Below are positions 34,928 through 42,374 of a stretch of 64,000 nucleotides of DNA, piece by piece (position 1 is the first letter of the stretch; every line of letters starts with the position of its first letter). The notes beneath the pieces are model-generated. The model was not told the DNA's origin, ran no database searches, and saw only the letters and a list, made by a program, of their open reading frames with translations. The stretch is from positions 5,423,501 to 5,487,500 of the forward strand of contig NZ_CP023747.1 in NCBI RefSeq assembly GCF_008704995.1, written 5' to 3'. The position numbers and the translations under genes are program-made. The DNA is from Streptomyces nodosus (GTDB lineage Bacteria; Actinomycetota; Actinomycetes; Streptomycetales; Streptomycetaceae).

Positions 34928-34941
34928 AGGGGGATGCGGAG

Positions 34942-36162
34942 ATGCCGTACGCGCGTCATCGCGGTGCCGGACTCCTGGGCGTGATGGTCGTGACCGCCAC
35001 CACGACCGTGATGGGGTCCCCTGCGGCCCTGGCGGCCGGCGACCAGTGCACGTTCCCGAACAAGAAGTACGAGGGCCGCCCATGGGCCCTGCAGCGTGTC
35101 CTCCTGGACGAACTGTGGACCCAGTCGAAGGGCAAGGGCGTACGGGTCGCGGTGATCGACACGGGCGTCGACACCACGAACTCTCAGCTCACCTCCGCGG
35201 TGGACGCGTCCCTGGGCACCAACCTCCTGCCCACCAAGGACGACAAGGGCGAGAAGATCGACCGGGGCAGGCCCGACGGCACCACGGACACGGTGGGCCA
35301 CGGCACCCGTGTGGCGGGCATCATCGCGGCCCGCCCCGCGAAGGGCACGGGCTTCGTGGGACTGGCCCCCGAGGCGACGATCATCCCCATCAAGCAGAAC
35401 GACGCGGAGGGCCATGGCACGGCGGGGACGCTGGCCGACGCGATCCGCCACGCGGTCGCCAAGCGCGCGGACGTCATCAACATCTCCCAGGACACGGCGG
35501 ACGCGGTGGAGCCCACCCCCGAGCTGCGGCAGGAGGTGGAGGCGGCGCTGGCCCGGGGGATCGTGGTGGTGGCGTCGGCGGGCAACGACGGCATGGGCGG
35601 CAACGTCAAGCCGACCTACCCCGCGTCGTACAAGGGTGTTCTGGCGGTGGCCGCCTCGGACCGCAACAACGAGCGGGCGGCGTTCTCCCAGTCGGGAGAC
35701 TTCGTGGGCGTGGCGGCGCCGGGCGTCGACATGATCTCCACGGTCCCGAAGGGCGGTCACTGCTCGGACAACGGCACCAGCTTCTCCGCCCCGTATGTGG
35801 CGGGTGTGGCGGCCCTGATCAAGGCGAAGCATCAGGACTGGACGGCCCGCGAGATCGTCGCCCAGATCGAACAGACCGCGGAGCGCTCGATCGCGGGCCA
35901 TGACCGCCTGGTCGGCTGGGGTGTGGTGGACCCGGTGGCCGCACTCACGGAGGACGACCACCCGATCGAGTCCCCGTCCGCCCGGGAGGGCCTGTCGAAG
36001 GCGGAGGCACCGACCCCGGCCAGGCTGGATCTCGGCGAGACGGCGGACGAACGCAACATCCGCCTGGCCACCTATGCGGCGGTGGGCGCGGCGGTCCTGG
36101 TGGCGGGCACGGCGGGCACGGCGGTGGCGGTACGGGACGCACGCCGGCGTCGGCGGGCGTGA
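34942..36162 (+). CDS. mycP: mycosin, membrane-anchored subtilisin-type serine protease (catalytically intact)
   Basis: This 406-residue S8 protease has a signal peptide (1–32) and the N-terminal mycosin extension. The catalytic triad is Asp73 in VAVIDTGVD, His120 in GHGT and Ser280 in NGTSFSAPYV, with oxyanion Asn215 in ASAGNDG. A C-terminal membrane helix (~373–392) and basic tail (ARRRRRA) hold it on the outer face of the membrane. Mycosins are structural parts of, and proteases for, the T7SS. It is directly downstream of eccB with GGGGGATGCGGAG before the ATG, and is the canonical mycosin of this locus. Confidence 0.93.
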   Translation: MPYARHRGAGLLGVMVVTATTTVMGSPAALAAGDQCTFPNKKYEGRPWALQRVLLDELWTQSKGKGVRVAVIDTGVDTTNSQLTSAVDASLGTNLLPTKDDKGEKIDRGRPDGTTDTVGHGTRVAGIIAARPAKGTGFVGLAPEATIIPIKQNDAEGHGTAGTLADAIRHAVAKRADVINISQDTADAVEPTPELRQEVEAALARGIVVVASAGNDGMGGNVKPTYPASYKGVLAVAASDRNNERAAFSQSGDFVGVAAPGVDMISTVPKGGHCSDNGTSFSAPYVAGVAALIKAKHQDWTAREIVAQIEQTAERSIAGHDRLVGWGVVDPVAALTEDDHPIESPSAREGLSKAEAPTPARLDLGETADERNIRLATYAAVGAAVLVAGTAGTAVAVRDARRRRRA

Positions 36163-36247
36163 CGGCGCCGGTCCGCCGGCGGGGCCGACGAGCCGTCGGC
36201 ATGCGGTCTCGCCTTGCCGGACCGGCCGTCGGACATAATCCCGTGCC

Positions 36248-36952
36248 ATGAACGTACTGATGCCGATTCTCGTGATCCTGGTCGCGGGCGGGATCATCGC
36301 CCTCGTCGTCACCCTGGCCGTCAGGGTCCGGAGGAGCGAGGCCCGCAGCGTGCAGGAGAGAGCGGCAGCGGTCCGGCTCGCCCAGGAGCGCGGCTGGAGC
36401 TATCAGCAGACCACGCAAGGGGTGGTCGACCGGCTCTGCGGCACGGCCCCGCTGCCCGTCTCCGGGCGCAATCTGCGGGCGACGCACTACATCACCGGCG
36501 AGTTCCGGGGCCGCGGCTTCTGCTGCTTCCAGTACGCGACCGGCACGATGGGTGTCCATGACGGTCCGGGCCGCAACCGGCCCACCTACTGGACGGTGTT
36601 CACGGTCACCGCGCCGGGACCGGGTCCCGAACTGGTGGTCCGTCGGCCGCAGCCGCTCGACGGCATGACGGGGCGGGGACGGCTGGTGCGGTTCGGGGTG
36701 CCGGACTTCGACGAGGCGTTCCGGGTGATCACGGACGACGAGTCGTTCGCCCGCAACGCCCTGACCGGGGCCGTGGTGCCCTTCCTGACCACGGACCCCC
36801 GGGCCGTGAAGGACGCCCCGCTCCGGCTGCACCACGACGAGCTGCTCACCTGGCGCCGGGGCCGCCTGAGCCCGCAGGACCTGGACGAGCGGCTCGACTA
36901 TCTGTGTGATGTGCTGGACCGCATCCCACCGCAGGTCTGGTCCGCGGCCTGA
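36248..36952 (+). CDS. single-span membrane protein of unknown function
   Basis: This 234-residue protein has an N-terminal membrane helix (~3–25: LMPILVILVAGGIIALVVTL), a short charged helix (RRSEARSVQERAAAVRLAQE) and a cytosolic or external alpha/beta domain (FRGRGFCCFQYATGTMG; WTVFTVTAPGPGPELVVRRP). Two adjacent Cys occur in GFCCF. I do not recognise a family name. It follows mycP by 85 bp in the same direction but lacks a good ribosome site, so it may not be part of the secretion operon. Confidence 0.75.
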   Translation: MNVLMPILVILVAGGIIALVVTLAVRVRRSEARSVQERAAAVRLAQERGWSYQQTTQGVVDRLCGTAPLPVSGRNLRATHYITGEFRGRGFCCFQYATGTMGVHDGPGRNRPTYWTVFTVTAPGPGPELVVRRPQPLDGMTGRGRLVRFGVPDFDEAFRVITDDESFARNALTGAVVPFLTTDPRAVKDAPLRLHHDELLTWRRGRLSPQDLDERLDYLCDVLDRIPPQVWSAA

Positions 36953-36994
36953 CACCGTCGACGTACGGTCCGCGGTCCGAGACCGTCGGCAGGA

Positions 36995-37501
36995 TCAGGA
37001 GTCCTGGTCCGGCCGCACCGAGCGGACGAACTCCTTGAAGTCGTCCAGTACCTCCGGCAGCTGCTCCGGCTTCGCCGTGAGCACCAGCTCGAGCACGGCA
37101 CGCCGGGACGGATGGTGGACGTCCTCCATGCCGAGGTAGACCTGGCTCTGCACCAGTTCGAGCGGTTCACCGCGCAGGGTCGTGGACAGGCGCAGGTCCT
37201 GCACCACTCCCGGCGAGTCGGTCAGACCCGGGATGGCGGGCGTGCCCACTTCTTCCTTCTTGAGGACCTGCACCGTCCCCGCCTGGCCGAGGCGCTGCAC
37301 CGACTCGTCGGCGATCTCCCGCATGGTGGCGGCGTCGTCGCGCATCCGTCCGGCGACGGTGATGTTCGCCGTGAACCCGTCCGTGGCGGCGGGGTGGAGG
37401 GCGACGAAGGCGGCCCCGGGCGCCCCGACCTCGTCCGGTGGGGCCGACCGCCAGCCGTCCGGCAACGAGAACGAGATCTTGACCGGCAGGGTGGCCGTCA
37501 T
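36995..37501 (-). CDS. LpqN/DUF1795-like small protein
   Basis: This 168-residue protein without a signal peptide has the alternating strand/helix pattern of the LpqN/PsbP-like fold: KISFSLPDGWRSAPPDEVGA, AAFVALHPA, FTANITVAGRM, then a helix ATMREIADESVQRLGQ and a C-terminal helix LDDFKEFVRSVRP. It is the last gene of a minus-strand unit of three, 57 bp after the candidate effector gene. Such proteins are often found with T7SS effectors in actinobacteria, and an accessory or immunity-like role is possible but unproven. AGGAAGAGG precedes the ATG. Confidence 0.75.
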   Translation of the reverse strand: MTATLPVKISFSLPDGWRSAPPDEVGAPGAAFVALHPAATDGFTANITVAGRMRDDAATMREIADESVQRLGQAGTVQVLKKEEVGTPAIPGLTDSPGVVQDLRLSTTLRGEPLELVQSQVYLGMEDVHHPSRRAVLELVLTAKPEQLPEVLDDFKEFVRSVRPDQDS

Positions 37502-37558
37502 GGTGAACCCTCTTCCTCGGTGATTCTCTGATCAGCCTTTGAGTGGTCTTTGAGCAGA

Positions 37559-38797
37559 CTAGAACAACGCGCCGAGCGAGTGGTTCCAGACGGATTCCGC
37601 CGCACTGCCGATCGCGCCCGCCGCGTCGGAGACTGTGTCGATGACCTCGTCCGTGTCGACGGTGAACTGGAAGCCCACCTTGGCGCCGATACCCAGGCCG
37701 ACGCCCAGTTCACCGCCGATGTGGTACTTGCCGTCATCGCCCTTGCCGAGATCCATGGTGGCCGAGGCCCCCGCCCCGGCCCACGCCTCCCCGGTCACAC
37801 CGGCCCCTATACCGCCCACGTCCGCGGAGGCCGACCCCTGGGCCTTCGCGCCGGCGAACGCCTCCGCGCCCGTGTTCAGACCGTCCTTGCCCGCCGCGAC
37901 CTTCGTCTCGGCGTTGGCGCCGACCCTGGCGCTGCCCTGGCCCTGGAAGCCGATGATCCCGTACTCGGCGCTGCCCGAGGCCGTGGCCTTGGCGAGATAG
38001 GCGTTGCCCGTCGCCTTGAGCTCCAGGTTTCCGTCGGTGATCCCCGCGAAGGCGCTGCCGTCCACGCCGAGCAGCGAGACACCGGTCTCCCCGGACAGTT
38101 TGACGCCGCCCACCGTCGTCTCGCCCCGGGCGTTCGCGGACCAGACGTCGGCGCCCCCGCTGACCCCGGCGATCTTCACCGCCCAGCTGGGCTTCCTCGG
38201 GGCGTCGGGGTCGTCGCCGGCGTTGCCGCCCTGATGGCCCCATTGCCAGGTGTGCTTGTCTGCGGGGTTGTTCCCGTACTGCCGGATCCCGTCGTAGCCG
38301 AAGCGGGTGTCGCCGATGCCGAGATCTTCGATGACCTGCTTCGCCCGGGTGAGCCAGGACGGGCTGTCCGCGGCGCCGCCGGCGAGCCTGCCGAGCTCGG
38401 CTGACAGCGTGGTGCTCGCGCTCTCCAGCCGGGTGCGCGCATGGTCGAGCACCTCCTGCGCCCCGGTGCGGTCCTCGTCCTCCCACCTCGCTATCGCGTC
38501 GGCCGCCTGGCCCTGTGCCCAGCCGAGCACACCGCTGTACGAGGTGATGGCGGTCGCCGCGCCCGACAAGTGGTCCGAGGCGGTGTACCAGTTGCCCTTT
38601 TCTTCGGACAGGCTCCTCAAGAAGGCGTCACCGGCCTCGCCGTGCCAGCCCGGAACCCTGAGGTCCCGCAGGTTGGCCCCGACCTTGTCGAACTTCTCCG
38701 ACCAGCGCGTCATGGTCCCCGCGAGATCGGTCAGCGTTTCGACGTCACCCGGTATGAGCGCCTTGGGATCCGTCGTCGAACCGAGCGCAGCTGCCAC
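37559..38797 (-). CDS. putative T7SS-secreted protein with WXG-type N-terminal domain
   Basis: This 412-residue protein has residues 1–~155 helical and fitting the T7SS-signal domain: LIPGDVETLTDLAGTM, VPGWHGEAGDAF with Trp51-x-Gly53, then LGWAQGQAADAIARWEDED. A ~45-residue linker follows. Residues 205–412 are an Ala/Gly-rich, strand-forming domain of short repeats (AFAGAKAQGSASADVG; AGVTGEAWAGAGASATMDLG) ending in hydrophobic GGELGVGLGIGAKVGFQF. No known nuclease or toxin motif is visible; a barrel-like or membrane-active domain is possible. GTG start with AGGAGCAGGGG upstream. It lies 19 bp after the small helical partner gene. Confidence 0.8.
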   Translation of the reverse strand: MAAALGSTTDPKALIPGDVETLTDLAGTMTRWSEKFDKVGANLRDLRVPGWHGEAGDAFLRSLSEEKGNWYTASDHLSGAATAITSYSGVLGWAQGQAADAIARWEDEDRTGAQEVLDHARTRLESASTTLSAELGRLAGGAADSPSWLTRAKQVIEDLGIGDTRFGYDGIRQYGNNPADKHTWQWGHQGGNAGDDPDAPRKPSWAVKIAGVSGGADVWSANARGETTVGGVKLSGETGVSLLGVDGSAFAGITDGNLELKATGNAYLAKATASGSAEYGIIGFQGQGSARVGANAETKVAAGKDGLNTGAEAFAGAKAQGSASADVGGIGAGVTGEAWAGAGASATMDLGKGDDGKYHIGGELGVGLGIGAKVGFQFTVDTDEVIDTVSDAAGAIGSAAESVWNHSLGALF

Positions 38798-38816
38798 CGT
38801 TCCCCTGCTCCTGCCC

Positions 38817-39128
38817 TTACCGGCCCTGGTCGGTCTTGACGGAGCCCGCCGCGTCGCGGATGTCCCCGTCCGTCCCCGCGAGGGTGCTCTTCGCCGAGAC
38901 GACTCCGGCGGCATGTCCGGCCGTACGTCCACAGAGGATCTGGGTGCCGGCCTGCCAGGTGGCGCAGAACTCCACGAACGCCGAGGACGCCGACGCCTCG
39001 CCGAACGACGAACTCCGCCCGGCCGGCTCCTCGAGGCCGAACCCTTCGGTCGGGCGCAGAGCTTCGATGACGTCCTTGGCGCCCTTCTTCAGAGCGTCCG
39101 AATCCACACCCAGGTCCGGATCAGCCAC
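38817..39128 (-). CDS. small helical T7SS partner protein (ESX-like)
   Basis: This 103-residue, mostly helical protein (DSDALKKGAKDVIEALRP; SASSAFVEFCATWQAGTQIL; a final Gly-rich then charged C-terminus) sits just upstream of the 412-residue WXG protein. It contains ATWQAG but not a strict WXG turn. Size, helicity and position fit an ESX-type chaperone that forms a helical bundle with the larger protein. The start is uncertain: GTG with AAGGGAAAG upstream is used; a TTG seven codons earlier is possible. The family is not recognised with certainty. Confidence 0.7.
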   Translation of the reverse strand: MADPDLGVDSDALKKGAKDVIEALRPTEGFGLEEPAGRSSSFGEASASSAFVEFCATWQAGTQILCGRTAGHAAGVVSAKSTLAGTDGDIRDAAGSVKTDQGR

Positions 39129-39530
39129 CGCCGACTTTCCCTTCGTCAATTTTCAGCCACATCCGCCCATTTTGGCGCGATCATGACCATCGGCGCGCGA
39201 AGCTTAGCACCGGGTGAGGTGGGCAACGCGGCCCGCATGAACGTGCTTTGGAAGATGATCACTGTCGACGACCGAGAGGCCGCGCGGTTTTGTTTTCTCT
39301 TGACCGGGAAGAAGTGAGGCTCAGGTCATCAAGAAAGTCGAATTGCTCGCCCTCGCACCAGTTCCGCACCGACTGTTTTCGATCTGTTCTTGTGAGTGAA
39401 GGCCGTTCGCGGATGTGGTGAAGCCTCTTCGGCCGATACCGGGCCGCCCCTCCGGGGGACGTGCCCGGAGCGCCCCCGCCGAGTATGCTTCCGGCGTCTT
39501 CTTCCCCGGCCACCTGGAACGGAGCTCGCC
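39129..39530. other. divergent intergenic region, relatively AT-rich
   Basis: About 400 bp between the effector-type operon (minus) and the lipoprotein gene (plus). Parts such as 39282–39390 are much less GC-rich than the genes around them (TTTTGTTTTCTCTTGACC is visible, including a TTGACC -35-like hexamer). It probably holds the promoters of both sides. No gene is supported. Confidence 0.5.
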
Positions 39531-39884
39531 ATGGCCATGGCCCGTACGTCCACGGTGACTTGGAGCCTTTCCGCGGTGGCCGCCGGTGTGCTGCTGGTCG
39601 GCTGCTCGGGCTCGATCACCATAGGAAACTCCGCGCCGGAACTGGCCGCGGACAAGCTGGCCGACACGGTCGCCGAAAAGCTCGCCGCCTCGACCGGCCG
39701 GGAAAAGCCGGACATCACCTGTCCCGAGGACCTCGTCGGCAAGGTCGGTAACACCACTCGATGCACGCTCACGGCCGCCGACGGCAGTACGTTGGGCGTG
39801 TCGGTCACCGTTTCCGCCGTCGAGGGAAGCCGGATCGACTTCGACATCAAGGCCGACGCCACGGCCTCTCCGGCCGCACAGTGA
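39531..39884 (+). CDS. DUF4333-type lipoprotein
   Basis: This 117-residue lipoprotein has a signal sequence ending VLLVGCSGS with the lipidated Cys at ~26. A small alpha/beta domain follows: ELAADKLADTVAEKLAAST, then CPEDLVGKVGNTTRCTLTAADG with two cysteines likely bonded, and a closing strand pair. DUF4333 proteins are common actinobacterial surface lipoproteins of unknown role. ATG with GGAACGGAG upstream; a second ATG two codons later is possible. It stands before the WXG-type operon. Confidence 0.82.
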   Translation: MAMARTSTVTWSLSAVAAGVLLVGCSGSITIGNSAPELAADKLADTVAEKLAASTGREKPDITCPEDLVGKVGNTTRCTLTAADGSTLGVSVTVSAVEGSRIDFDIKADATASPAAQ

Positions 39885-40104
39885 CAACCGGTCCTTTCCG
39901 GACCGTCCTTCACGAGTGGCGATCGCGTACATCTGATCGGCGACACGGCACGGGGCAGGCACGCCACACGATTCGGGGCTGAACCGCAACGGCCGAGCTG
40001 GATACAGTGGTTGAGGGCACGGCAGAGGCCGTACGGAGCGGCTGTGCACGACCACTCGGGAGGACGCCGGGTGGACCAACGGGGAACGGGGAAGGGGACG
40101 CGAC

Positions 40105-40542
40105 GTGATCCCTGACGACATGGTGGGTGGAGCCTCACCGGCACGGGCAGCCGACCTGGAGGCCAGCAGCGAGGCGCTGTCGACCTTCCAGAAGCGGGTG
40201 AACGCCCTGCTGGCCGACTTCGAGGCGTCGGCGGGCAACCCCACGAAGGTGGGCGCCCAGACGATCTCGGCGTCATCGCTCAACAGCGGGAGCAGCAGCG
40301 CCTTCCCTGAGGCGCACGGCCTGTACGCCCAGTACAACCGGGTGCACGAGCGCCTCACCTCGCTCTCCAAGCTGCTGAATCTGCAGATCGAGGCGATCGG
40401 CATCGCGGTCCAGGGCGCGCAGCGGGGCTTCGGCAATCTTGAAGAGGAGCAGCGTCGGCGATTCTGGCAGATCCAGGTAGAGATCAGGGAAGGCCAGGAC
40501 GCGGACCGGCGGACGAGCGACGTCAAGGCTGGAGACTTCTAG
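40105..40542 (+). CDS. WXG100-like helical protein of T7SS locus
   Basis: This 145-residue protein consists of long helices: AADLEASSEALSTFQKRVNA, HGLYAQYNRVHERLTSLSKL and LEEEQRRRFWQIQVEI. It resembles ESX/PE-like partners but lacks the WXG turn. It ends two bases before the 609-residue WXG protein gene, as small chaperone partners do. GTG start with GGGGACGCGAC before it. It is probably secreted with, or a chaperone for, the next protein. Confidence 0.78.
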   Translation: MIPDDMVGGASPARAADLEASSEALSTFQKRVNALLADFEASAGNPTKVGAQTISASSLNSGSSSAFPEAHGLYAQYNRVHERLTSLSKLLNLQIEAIGIAVQGAQRGFGNLEEEQRRRFWQIQVEIREGQDADRRTSDVKAGDF

Positions 40543-40544
40543 TA

Positions 40545-42374
40545 ATGTCGGACAACCAGCAGTACGGCCCCTATGTGCCGCACCAGGCCGACAGAGACCG
40601 AGTTGCCGGACAGAACGCCGTCACGGACTTCACGAGGACTGTCGAGGAGTTGCCTGAAAGCGGCGGCCCCTTCGGCCTCAATCGGATGCTACGTGCCGCC
40701 GTGCTGAACAGCAGCCCGGCCGGCGAAGCGCTCCGCACCTCCCGGCGGACGAACTTCGAGGGGCACAAGCTCAACGAGATGCTCGATCTGGTCGAGCAGA
40801 CCAATCCGGCGGACCTTGAGTCTTCGGGCCAGGCCCTCTGGGACGCGCGTGATGCCATCAAGGCGGCGGCAGCAGAGCTGGACGGCCATATCGACAGAGT
40901 TCACTGGGTCGGTGAGTCCGGTGAGGCGTTCCGTGCCTGGGGCGCCAGTCTGGTCAAGCACGCCGACGCGCTGGGCGACTTCGCCGGCACGGCGGGCGAC
41001 CAGATCTCGGCGGCGGCGACGGGCCTGGCATCCGTGCGCAGCGCCATGCCGTCCCGTGACAACAGGCTTGTCCAGAAGAGGGCCGAGGACTTCGCCGCAC
41101 CCGAGCGGGTCGAGACCAACCATGAGTACGCCGCCGCGGTGAAGGTGGAGAAGAACCGCCAAGAGGCGATCAACCAGATGAACCGGTTGTCGTCGTACTA
41201 CGTGGTGTCCGAGGAACAACTCGCCGCCCTGGAGCCGCCGAAGTTCGAGTCGATGCCGGATGTGGGGGTCCCGGAGCCGTCCGGTGGAAGAGTCACGGAG
41301 CCTGCCGGGCGACAGACTCCGACGCATCGGGGCAGCGGTGAGCCGTCGATGCCGGCAGATCACTCTCCCGCTGCTACTGGACGGGTGGAGGAGAAAGCCT
41401 TTACGCCAACCCCCGAGAAAGCGCAGGGGCGGGTTGACTACCCGGGCCGCGATGTCGGGACAGACATCGACAGCGCCGGTGTGCTCCCGGAACGCAGGAT
41501 CGAAGGCGTAGGGCATGCACCGTCCACGGTGTCCAGTCCTCCGACCACAGGGGATAAGTTTCTGCCTCCCCCGGTCACGGGTTACAACAAGCCTGTCGTC
41601 AGGGGGCTCTCCTCTCGCGGCATCGGACCGGGCGGTGCACGGACTCCTGTGTCGGCGAAGGGGAAACCCAGCGCACCGAATACCGGAGTCATCGGTCCTG
41701 CAAGGGGAACGGCTCCGCGTGTCGCAAACCCCATCGACCAGGCTCGCGCGAACAACCAGGCCAGCGCGAGGGGCGGAACCGGTCAGAGCACCGCCAGAGG
41801 TGGGACATCGGGGCCGAGACAGGCAGCGGCGGGCCGCGGAATCTCGGGAGGGACCCAGCAGTCCGGGGTGACGCCGTCGGCGCGTGCTGCTGGGCGCTCA
41901 ACGGGTGCGGGGCGTGGTAATGGCGTCGTCGGAGGTAAGCCCGCAAGCGGCGCGGCTGCACCTGGCAAGCGCGCGCCCAGAGTTCCCCGTGGCACGGTCG
42001 TCGGTGGTGAGGCATCCAGGAGTGGCGCCCCGGCATCGAACGGCCGACCCAGTCAGCGCGGGGTCATCGGATCGCCCGACAACTCCAGAACCTCCCGTGC
42101 CAAACCTGGTGAGGAAGCGACGCCAGGCCGTAAGCCGCAGGGCAGTCCCGAAGGCGTGACTGGCAAGCCGGCAGCAAGGAATTCTGCTGCGAGAACCAAG
42201 AAGGCGGGTTTCACTTCTGGCGGCTCGGGTCTCTTGCGAAGGCTCACGGGGAAGCGTCAGTCTCCCGGCCGTGAGAATCCGCAAGGCACACGGCGATCGG
42301 CTGGAGCAGCTGAGGATGAGGGAACCCAACTGCCCAACACGCCGCGGCGTGATGTGCCGCCGGGAAACGACTAG
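40545..42374 (+). CDS. large WXG-domain candidate T7SS substrate with disordered basic tail
   Basis: In this 609-residue protein, residues 1–~225 are helical with a WXG turn at Trp121-Val-Gly123 (IDRVHWVGESGEAFRAWG). Residues ~230–609 are low-complexity, rich in Pro, Gly, Arg, Ser and Thr, with GRGTGQSTARGGT-like runs and no recognisable enzyme domain. The overall plan recalls PPE/EspB-type ESX substrates: folded helical head, long tail. It starts two bases after the 145-residue protein stop. Its last codons (NTPRRDVPPGND) are copied as a remnant at 44711–44749. A toxic activity is not evident. Confidence 0.78.
   Translation: MSDNQQYGPYVPHQADRDRVAGQNAVTDFTRTVEELPESGGPFGLNRMLRAAVLNSSPAGEALRTSRRTNFEGHKLNEMLDLVEQTNPADLESSGQALWDARDAIKAAAAELDGHIDRVHWVGESGEAFRAWGASLVKHADALGDFAGTAGDQISAAATGLASVRSAMPSRDNRLVQKRAEDFAAPERVETNHEYAAAVKVEKNRQEAINQMNRLSSYYVVSEEQLAALEPPKFESMPDVGVPEPSGGRVTEPAGRQTPTHRGSGEPSMPADHSPAATGRVEEKAFTPTPEKAQGRVDYPGRDVGTDIDSAGVLPERRIEGVGHAPSTVSSPPTTGDKFLPPPVTGYNKPVVRGLSSRGIGPGGARTPVSAKGKPSAPNTGVIGPARGTAPRVANPIDQARANNQASARGGTGQSTARGGTSGPRQAAAGRGISGGTQQSGVTPSARAAGRSTGAGRGNGVVGGKPASGAAAPGKRAPRVPRGTVVGGEASRSGAPASNGRPSQRGVIGSPDNSRTSRAKPGEEATPGRKPQGSPEGVTGKPAARNSAARTKKAGFTSGGSGLLRRLTGKRQSPGRENPQGTRRSAGAAEDEGTQLPNTPRRDVPPGND

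Noticed and set aside
33568..34941. Very long upstream extension of the first mycosin
   Set aside because: It is an out-of-frame reading of eccB; the signal peptide begins at 34942.
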